From assembly GCA_947088195.1 (NCBI GenBank), contig CAMUFS010000058.1:1-11793 (forward strand): a stretch of 11,793 nt of DNA. The letters are read 5' to 3'. The stretch's first letter is position 1. Each line of letters starts with the position of its first letter. The DNA is from an uncultured Clostridia bacterium (lineage in GTDB: Bacteria > Bacillota > Clostridia > Lachnospirales > Lachnospiraceae). A program made the translations under genes and the position numbers. Of the stretch, positions 6,299 to 11,793 are shown in pieces. The notes below the pieces were generated by a model, which saw only the letters and a program-made list of their open reading frames with translations, was not told the DNA's origin and searched no databases.

Positions 6299-7316
6299 AT
6301 GGTATGAGGAGACAGGGGACAATGAGGATATTGTGATCTCCAGCAGGGTGCGGCTTGCAAGAAACTTAAGTAAATATCCATTTCCAGTCAAGCTGTCAAG
6401 GGAACAGGCGGTAGGGCTTTTGGAGGAGTTAAAATCCAAGCTTGCGGGGCTTGGCGGGGAGGATGGGCGAAGCTATCATTATCTTTCTATGGATGCTATA
6501 TCGGATACGGATAAGGTAGCATTGACAGAGCGCCATCTAGTCAGTGAGGCGCTGATCACAAAACAGGGGCCAGCGGCTGCGATGGTGTCGGAGGACGAGG
6601 CGGTCAGCATTTTGCTAAATGAAGAGGATCATTTGAGGATTCAAGCTTTTGCAGGAGGAATGAATCTGGAAAAGGCGTGGAAGCTTGCAGATAAGCTGGA
6701 CAATGAGATTAATCTGTGTTTTCCTTATGCATATCATGAGAAGCTTGGCTATCTGACCAGTTTTCCCACAAATGTTGGGACTGGGCTTCGGGTGTCTTTT
6801 ATGCTTCATCTTCCTGCGATCGCAGGTACAAAGCGACTGGCTGGAATTGCCTCTGACATTGGGCGCTTTGGAGTGACAATACGAGGAAGCGAAGCGGGGA
6901 ATCTGTACCAGATCTATAATCAAAAGACACTTGGACAGACGGAACAGGAAATTATGCAGAATTTAACTACAATCGCATATCAAATTATTAAGCAAGAAAG
7001 AAAACTGCGAAAGAAGATTACACAGGAAAATCCAGTTGGAATAGAGGATACGGTATTTCGTTCTTACGGTGTTTTAAAATACTGTAAAACATTAGCCATA
7101 GAGGAAGGCATGAATTTGCTGTCGGATATTCAATTTGGATTAAGCAGTGGTTTTCTTAAATTTGGCGGGCAGGAGAAGAAAAGTGTGTATCCTCTGATGA
7201 TGGGGATTCAGCCTGCTCATTTACAGAGACTTGCCGGAAAACCATTGGATAATGGCAAGAGGGATAGATTCCGGGCAGAGTATATTAGGGAACATCTGCC
7301 AGAGTTGACAATATAG
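6291..7316 (+). CDS. mcsB: McsB-family arginine kinase with altered active site
   Basis: A 341-residue protein with phosphagen-kinase fold. In McsB this domain phosphorylates arginine residues of proteins and marks them for ClpC-ClpP. Family motifs kept: VISSRVRLARN (15-25, nucleotide binding), LLNEEDHLRIQ (108-118, with catalytic Glu), PTNVGTGLR (159-167), QIYNQKTLG (207-215), and the C-terminal RDRFRA (324-329) matching the RDxxRA phospho-arginine pocket. Two things are missing. The conserved Cys before PTN (Cys167 in B. subtilis) is Phe158, coded TTT at 6762-6764. The flexible loop that reads RGxYGEGSEAxGN in typical McsB is shortened to RGSEAGN (198-204), removing the YGEG with the second catalytic Glu. 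The frame is intact and the rest is well conserved, so this is not simple decay. It may be a non-catalytic scaffold or a kinase with changed chemistry. It overlaps mcsA by 8 bp. Confidence 0.9.
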   Translation: MLKWYEETGDNEDIVISSRVRLARNLSKYPFPVKLSREQAVGLLEELKSKLAGLGGEDGRSYHYLSMDAISDTDKVALTERHLVSEALITKQGPAAAMVSEDEAVSILLNEEDHLRIQAFAGGMNLEKAWKLADKLDNEINLCFPYAYHEKLGYLTSFPTNVGTGLRVSFMLHLPAIAGTKRLAGIASDIGRFGVTIRGSEAGNLYQIYNQKTLGQTEQEIMQNLTTIAYQIIKQERKLRKKITQENPVGIEDTVFRSYGVLKYCKTLAIEEGMNLLSDIQFGLSSGFLKFGGQEKKSVYPLMMGIQPAHLQRLAGKPLDNGKRDRFRAEYIREHLPELTI

Positions 7317-7326
7317 GAGGATTTAC

Positions 7327-9780
7327 ATGCAAAATCGATTTACCAAAAAAGCGAATGAGGCGCTGAGTGCTGCGCAGGAGGTGTCCAGTGAATTGGGGCA
7401 TGGCTATATCGGCACGGAGCATATTCTTGTCGGCCTGTTGAGGGCAGGAGGTTGTCTTGCGGCCGCAGTTCTTAATAATCATGGTGTGACAGAGGATAAG
7501 GTGCGAGATTTGATGGAGCAGTTGATCGCGCCATCTGGAAGCACTGCGATGGAGGAGCCGGAAGGATATACACCAAGGGCGAATCGTATTCTGGAGGCAT
7601 CTATGAGGGAGGCTGTGCGTTTTAAGGCAGCACTGATCGGCACAGAGCATATTTTGATCGCCATGATCAAAGAGACGGATTCCATTGCAGCGAGGCTGCT
7701 TAATACACTGGGAGTCAATGTGCAAAAGCTCTATGTGGATATTCTTCTCGCTATGGGTGAGGATGGGAATCTTTACCGAGAGGATTTTCAAAATGGAAGG
7801 CCGAGAAATCGAAATGGACGTTCTTCCACGCCAACACTGGATCAATACAGCAGGGATCTGACCGCACTGGCGAGAGAAGGAAAGCTTGATCCCGTGATAG
7901 GGCGCGGCAGAGAGATACAGAGAGTGATCCAGATCTTAAGCAGAAGAACCAAAAATAATCCATGTCTGATCGGGGAGCCGGGAGTTGGAAAGACAGCTAT
8001 TGTGGAGGGACTGGCAAGTTGTATTGTGGAGGGAAATATTCCAGAGACAATTAAGGACAGGCGCGTGCTTACCTTAGATTTGTCAGGTATGGTGGCAGGT
8101 TCTAAATATAGAGGAGAATTTGAGGAAAGAATTAAGAGGGTATTATCTGAGGTAAAGGCAGATGGAAGAGTTTTGTTATTTTTAGATGAGCTTCACACCA
8201 TTATTGGAGCAGGTGGCGCAGAGGGTGCGATCGATGCTTCTAATATTTTAAAGCCATCGCTTGCAAGGGGTGAGATTCAGCTAATTGGTGCAACTACCAT
8301 TGAAGAATACAGAAAATACATTGAGAAGGATGCAGCGTTAGAGCGCCGTTTTCAGCCAGTTATGGTTGATGAGCCATCCGAGGAGGAGACAGTTGAGATC
8401 CTTAAGGGGTTACGGGGAAGCTATGAAAAGCATCATGGAGTGAAAATTACAGAGGATGCTCTTGTGGCGGCGGCAAAATTATCCAAACGCTATATCAATG
8501 ATAGATTTTTGCCAGATAAAGCGATTGATCTGATCGATGAGGCTTCTTCTAAGGTACGTCTGGGTGTTTTTTCTTCTCCCAAAGAATTGAAGATGATTGA
8601 GGAGGAGATTGCAAAGCTTGGTGAGGAAAAAGAACAGGCAATTATCCGCGAAGAATATGAGCGTGCCGGTGAGATTAAGAAAAAGCAGGAGAAAAAGGAG
8701 GAGAAGAAGCAGAAGATCCTTGCAAAGTGGGAGAGGGAGAAAGCTTCTTTAAAGCTTCGGGTCGATGAGACACAGATTGCGGAAGTAGTTTCAGACTGGA
8801 CCAAAATTCCGGTGAAAAAGCTAGAACAGGAGGAAGCAGAGCGCTTAAAGACATTGGAGACCATTCTTCACAAGCGTGTAGTAGGACAGGAGGAAGCGGT
8901 CACTGCTGTGTCAAAGGCAATACGCAGAGGACGTGTGGGGTTAAAGGACCCAAATCGTCCCATTGGATCGTTTTTGTTTCTTGGACCTACCGGCGTGGGA
9001 AAGACAGAGCTTTCCAAGGCTTTGGCAGAAGCAATGTTTGGCACGGAGAGTGCTGTGATTCGTGTGGATATGTCGGAATATATGGAGAAGCACAGTGTGA
9101 GCAAGCTGATCGGATCACCGCCGGGTTATGTGGGCTATGAAGAGGGCGGACAACTCAGCGAAAAGGTGAGAAGGAATCCATATTCGGTTATTTTATTTGA
9201 TGAGGTTGAGAAGGCACATCCCGATGTATTTAATATTTTACTTCAGGTTTTGGATGACGGGCATATTACGGATGCACAGGGAAGGCGGATTGACTTTAAG
9301 AATACAGTGTTAATTATGACATCCAATGCAGGTGCAGAAAATATTATTTCTCCAAAGCGTCTGGGATTTGGCGGTAATGGAAGTGAGAAGGAGAGCTATA
9401 ACCAGATGAAATCCAATGTGATGGATGAGGTAAAAAGGCTCTTTAAGCCAGAATTTTTAAATCGTATTGATGAGATTATTGTGTTCCATGCACTGAATAA
9501 GGAACACATCCACAGTATTGTGTTAATTATGCTTGATATTTTGGCAAAACGGGTTAAGGCACAGATGAATATTACGATAGAGGTGGATGAGGCGGCGAGG
9601 GAATATATTGTTGAAAAAGGATACGATGAGAAATATGGCGCTCGCCCTCTTAGGAGAGCAATTCAGAGTAAAGTGGAGGACGCGCTTGCGGAAAAAATCT
9701 TAGAAGGAACGATAAAAGCAGGAGATCATGTGCTTGTGACAAAGGGAGAGAAAGAACTGGAATTTTCAAATATAATCTGA
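7327..9780 (+). CDS. clpC: ClpC, AAA+ unfoldase of the ClpCP protease
   Basis: A full-length 817-residue Hsp100 ATPase. N-domain (1-145) with two Clp-N repeats, each with a GTEH motif (29-32 and 105-108); the matching Glu32 and Glu106 bind phospho-arginine in B. subtilis ClpC. First AAA+ module: Walker A GEPGVGKT (216-223), Walker B LLFLDE (283-288). Middle coiled-coil domain (about 412-476) with a UVR-like part and a long Lys/Glu run. Second AAA+ module: Walker A GPTGVGKT (553-560), Walker B VILFDE (621-626), sensor region TSNAGAE (665-671). The LGF loop (679-681) is the ClpP-docking motif, so it should work with ClpP. It unfolds proteins in the cytoplasm for degradation. AGGAGG lies 6 bases before the ATG, and the gap to mcsB is 10 bp. 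The gene after it is on the other strand, so the operon ends here without radA. Confidence 0.97.
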   Translation: MQNRFTKKANEALSAAQEVSSELGHGYIGTEHILVGLLRAGGCLAAAVLNNHGVTEDKVRDLMEQLIAPSGSTAMEEPEGYTPRANRILEASMREAVRFKAALIGTEHILIAMIKETDSIAARLLNTLGVNVQKLYVDILLAMGEDGNLYREDFQNGRPRNRNGRSSTPTLDQYSRDLTALAREGKLDPVIGRGREIQRVIQILSRRTKNNPCLIGEPGVGKTAIVEGLASCIVEGNIPETIKDRRVLTLDLSGMVAGSKYRGEFEERIKRVLSEVKADGRVLLFLDELHTIIGAGGAEGAIDASNILKPSLARGEIQLIGATTIEEYRKYIEKDAALERRFQPVMVDEPSEEETVEILKGLRGSYEKHHGVKITEDALVAAAKLSKRYINDRFLPDKAIDLIDEASSKVRLGVFSSPKELKMIEEEIAKLGEEKEQAIIREEYERAGEIKKKQEKKEEKKQKILAKWEREKASLKLRVDETQIAEVVSDWTKIPVKKLEQEEAERLKTLETILHKRVVGQEEAVTAVSKAIRRGRVGLKDPNRPIGSFLFLGPTGVGKTELSKALAEAMFGTESAVIRVDMSEYMEKHSVSKLIGSPPGYVGYEEGGQLSEKVRRNPYSVILFDEVEKAHPDVFNILLQVLDDGHITDAQGRRIDFKNTVLIMTSNAGAENIISPKRLGFGGNGSEKESYNQMKSNVMDEVKRLFKPEFLNRIDEIIVFHALNKEHIHSIVLIMLDILAKRVKAQMNITIEVDEAAREYIVEKGYDEKYGARPLRRAIQSKVEDALAEKILEGTIKAGDHVLVTKGEKELEFSNII

Positions 9781-9838
9781 TGCAAACATTCCCAAAGGAT
9801 TGCGCAGATTTGATAAAATAAATTTTTTACAGTTATAT

Positions 9839-9899
9839 TTGAGATAGGTCCACAGAGCCAAATCTTATATCTTCCATTCTCCAAGTGGACCTTTCTCAA
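9839..9899. repeat. Long inverted repeat between convergent genes
   Basis: Arms of 15 bp, TTGAGATAGGTCCAC (9839-9853) and GTGGACCTTTCTCAA (9885-9899), pair with one mismatch around a 31-base loop. A further TTGAG at 9907-9911 could pair with the right arm instead. It lies 58 bp after the clpC stop and 17 bp past the stop of the opposing gene, so a shared terminator or transcript-end stem is likely, but there is no T-tract on either side as in a classical Rho-independent terminator. The rest of 9781-9916 is AT-rich with nothing else recognised. Confidence 0.6.
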
Positions 9900-9916
9900 G
9901 CATAAATTGAGGGATT

Positions 9917-11554
9917 TTACTTTCCTCTCGCTACTTTTGCTGGATACCATTTCTGAAACCATACTGTAAAAATTCCCATAAAGATGGGTAATATAGAATT
10001 GATAAGTCCCACAAGACTGCTAATAGGGGTTCGCATTAGGAACCATGTAAAAATAGAGGTAGCCAGATACAGGACACCCCAAAGCATAGTCAAAATACGG
10101 TTTGTTTTGAGAAAAAGTGTGTTGTGCAAAGCGTCCTCACCGCCGTAATTGTTCATGGAGTAATTGGCCGTAAGAGGTACTTTTCCAAAACAAGATACGG
10201 CCCACATAAAACCAAAGAAGAGATACGATAATGGCAGCAGCCATTTTTCTGAACCTCCGGCCAGCATAATAACAGAAATGCCAGTTACCAAGGTATTCGT
10301 CAAAATATCATAGAATGTCTTTCTGTTTCGATAGAAGAAAAGAGGAATAAGAGCACATACGCCAAGAGTGATAAGGCATCCCCATTGTTTGTGGATGGCT
10401 GGAGCTATCCACAAAACAATCCATGGAATTAGCATAATATTCATATTGGTGTTTCTCAGTGGAGAAGCTGTTTCCGTTTGTTTCACTTGTGGCTGCGAAA
10501 TGCCAAAATAATTGTCCCATTTCAGCATCAAGGTAAAATCACCTTTTACCTTATAGAGCCCCTGCATCATGGCCTCGTCACCTCGAATTTCTCCGGCTGC
10601 AATCGAGCGCCATACAGTAACTGGCGTTTCAATCCTTGTGGTAGCCGTTAATGTTCCATTTGTATATACGTGGCTTCCGTCTTTTCCTAATAGGATTTGA
10701 TAACATTCTTTCACATCTGTGTAACTCATTTCCAACACAATATCTTTGCCGGGATAGTTTTCTTTGTGATAAAGCGCTGCCATTTGTCTGGTGAAAATTA
10801 AGGTATCTGATTCTTTTTTCGCAGTAGAATTGTTTTTCTCACTGTTCTGTTCCATTCCCCAGCTTGCATCTGCACAGGCTTCAAAGGTTTCTCTTGGTAA
10901 CAACAGTTGATTAAGTGCTTCCTGTGTTTCCATGGAAATGCTTCCTTTTCTATACTCTTTCCCCGCCTGTTTCACATAGGAAAGATATTCATTGGTACGT
11001 GAGGATAATTCCGGCACCCGAAACAGTTCGCCTTGACCGCAAAAAATAGCTGTATAGTTTCCTTTGCCGCAGAAATGATCGAATAGACTGTAGATACCAT
11101 CATAGTTCCCCTTTGCAGTATAAAAACCGCAGGTGGAAATTACCACTGTTCGTTTCCCGCTCATATTATATCGAGATGGGTGATTTCCACTTCCAACTTG
11201 TCCCTCATCTTCTACCATAAAGGGAAGAAGCATAGGAAGCTGCCGATCAATCAGATTTTTTAGAGGGCCGGGAACTGAGTAGTAATAAAGTGGAAAGCTC
11301 CATATTGTTACATCTGCCCAAAGCAGCTCTTGAATGACGTGCTGCATATCGTCTTGTATACAGCATTGTCCAGGGGTGCGATTCCAGCATGAAAAACAGC
11401 CAAGGCAAGGCTTAATATCCATGCGACTGACGGAAAGCTCCTTTGTCTGAATATCTTGAAATCCCTGCTTTATACCATCCAGAAAGGCAGATGTCAGTCG
11501 ATAGGTATTACTGTTGCCGTCCTTTGGACTGCCATTTATCACTAAAATATTCAT
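9917..11554 (-). CDS. Flavodoxin-fold/SCP2-like/membrane fusion protein, probable FMN oxidoreductase
   Basis: A 545-residue protein in three parts. Residues 1-200 are an NADPH-dependent FMN reductase/flavodoxin fold: VINGSPKDGNSNTY (5-18, FMN phosphate loop) and FPLYYYSVPGPLKNLIDR (87-104). It carries cysteines C50-x2-C53-x2-C56-x7-C64, the spacing seen in iron-sulfur flavoproteins, so an Fe-S cluster is possible. Residues about 250-352 look like an SCP2 sterol-carrier-type domain (KDIVLEM, GSHVYTNGTLTATTRIETP, GEIRGDEAMMQGLYKVKGD). Residues 371-533 hold about six hydrophobic helices. The substrate is unknown; a membrane-linked reductase acting on a hydrophobic molecule would fit. The start at 11554 is preferred over one at 11629 because it begins exactly at the flavodoxin strand, has GGAGGG 11 bases upstream and does not overlap the previous gene. 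It follows a PadR-like gene by 4 bp. Confidence 0.82.
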   Translation of the reverse strand: MNILVINGSPKDGNSNTYRLTSAFLDGIKQGFQDIQTKELSVSRMDIKPCLGCFSCWNRTPGQCCIQDDMQHVIQELLWADVTIWSFPLYYYSVPGPLKNLIDRQLPMLLPFMVEDEGQVGSGNHPSRYNMSGKRTVVISTCGFYTAKGNYDGIYSLFDHFCGKGNYTAIFCGQGELFRVPELSSRTNEYLSYVKQAGKEYRKGSISMETQEALNQLLLPRETFEACADASWGMEQNSEKNNSTAKKESDTLIFTRQMAALYHKENYPGKDIVLEMSYTDVKECYQILLGKDGSHVYTNGTLTATTRIETPVTVWRSIAAGEIRGDEAMMQGLYKVKGDFTLMLKWDNYFGISQPQVKQTETASPLRNTNMNIMLIPWIVLWIAPAIHKQWGCLITLGVCALIPLFFYRNRKTFYDILTNTLVTGISVIMLAGGSEKWLLPLSYLFFGFMWAVSCFGKVPLTANYSMNNYGGEDALHNTLFLKTNRILTMLWGVLYLATSIFTWFLMRTPISSLVGLINSILPIFMGIFTVWFQKWYPAKVARGK

Positions 11555-11558
11555 AGTA

Positions 11559-11793
11559 TTATTTTCCCTCCAATCGACGAATACAGTCCTGTGCCCACTT
11601 AATTTGCATCTGCATACTTTGCCGTCCATATTCTGCTGTCATCTGCCAGTAAAGTGCTTTCTCTTTTTGTTCAATAATGTCGCTATATGTGTCAATATAT
11701 TGTGGAACGGACTCTAAGCTTTTTAGAAATACTTCACAGCTTTTTATGACACTTTCAAAATAATGGATATTGTCCTCGATGCTTCTTTCTCCC
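11559..11793 (-). CDS. C-terminal end of a PadR-like transcriptional regulator
   Basis: The last 77 codons of a gene whose start lies past the right edge. The visible part is all helical: IHYFESVIKSCEVFLKSL, then YSDIIEQKEKALYWQMTAEY and a final WAQDCIRRLEGK. The pattern YWxxxxEYG...W...CxxRLE resembles the C-terminal dimerisation domain of PadR/Vir-type regulators. The DNA-binding domain is outside the window, so the family call is tentative. Its TAA stop (11561-11559) is 4 bp from the ATG of the flavoprotein gene, and its last codons supply that gene's GGAGGG ribosome binding site, so it probably regulates its own operon including that gene. Confidence 0.55.
   Translation of the reverse strand, partial: GERSIEDNIHYFESVIKSCEVFLKSLESVPQYIDTYSDIIEQKEKALYWQMTAEYGRQSMQMQIKWAQDCIRRLEGK

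Noticed and set aside
6291..7316. mcsB as a pseudogene
   Set aside because: The frame is full length with normal start, coupling to mcsA and most motifs kept, so it is better described as an altered but intact gene.
7303..7326. TTGACA just before clpC as an internal promoter
   Set aside because: The hexamer is the end of the mcsB coding sequence, and there is no -10 box at a proper distance before the clpC ATG.
7285..7845. Minus-strand open frame of 186 codons
   Set aside because: Antisense to the conserved clpC N-domain, rich in His, Cys and Arg as expected from a shadow frame.
11555..11629. Longer start for the flavoprotein at 11629
   Set aside because: It would overlap the end of the PadR-like gene by 71 bases, and its 25 extra residues do not belong to a flavodoxin fold; ATG at 11554 has GGAGGG upstream.

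Overview
The window looks like chromosome of a low-to-mid GC Gram-positive anaerobe of the Clostridia, most like the Lachnospiraceae. This rests on strong AGGAGG-type ribosome binding sites, consensus sigma-A promoters (TTGACA / TATAAT), an mcsA-mcsB-clpC operon, and surface proteins with cohesin, dockerin and cadherin-like modules. The species cannot be named from the sequence alone. No RNA genes, CRISPR arrays, insertion sequences or phage genes were seen, and no gene-free stretch exceeds about 210 bases.

Left part (1-1291): an AT-rich minus-strand pair, a BlaI-type repressor followed by a BlaR1-type M56 metalloprotease sensor that runs off the left edge. Upstream lie two near-identical dyads that overlap the blaI promoter, so autorepression is likely. 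No beta-lactamase gene is visible; the divergent neighbour is a cell-wall hydrolase.

Second part (1225-5301): one plus-strand transcription unit with a consensus promoter and a terminator hairpin. It encodes a secreted SH3b / glucosaminidase / cadherin-like / dockerin protein and, 16 bp downstream from a TTG start, a membrane-anchored protein with an N-terminal cohesin, a cadherin-like domain, one transmembrane helix and a long acidic cytoplasmic tail. The simplest reading is a dedicated dockerin-cohesin pair that tethers a peptidoglycan hydrolase to the membrane.

Third part (5304-9780): a stress operon, GntR/YtrA-type regulator - mcsA - mcsB - clpC. The slot normally held by ctsR is taken by the GntR gene, which has its own dyad at the transcription start. 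The McsB protein lacks the phosphagen-kinase signature cysteine (Phe158 instead) and lacks the YGEG loop carrying a catalytic glutamate, while ClpC keeps both GTEH motifs that read phospho-arginine in B. subtilis. Altered repressor and altered kinase together suggest a rewired or non-catalytic McsB branch of Clp regulation; this is the most interesting system in the window.

Right part (9781-11793): a convergent minus-strand pair, the C-terminal end of a PadR-like regulator and, 4 bp downstream, a three-part flavodoxin-fold / SCP2-like / polytopic membrane protein. A 61-base inverted repeat separates this unit from clpC.
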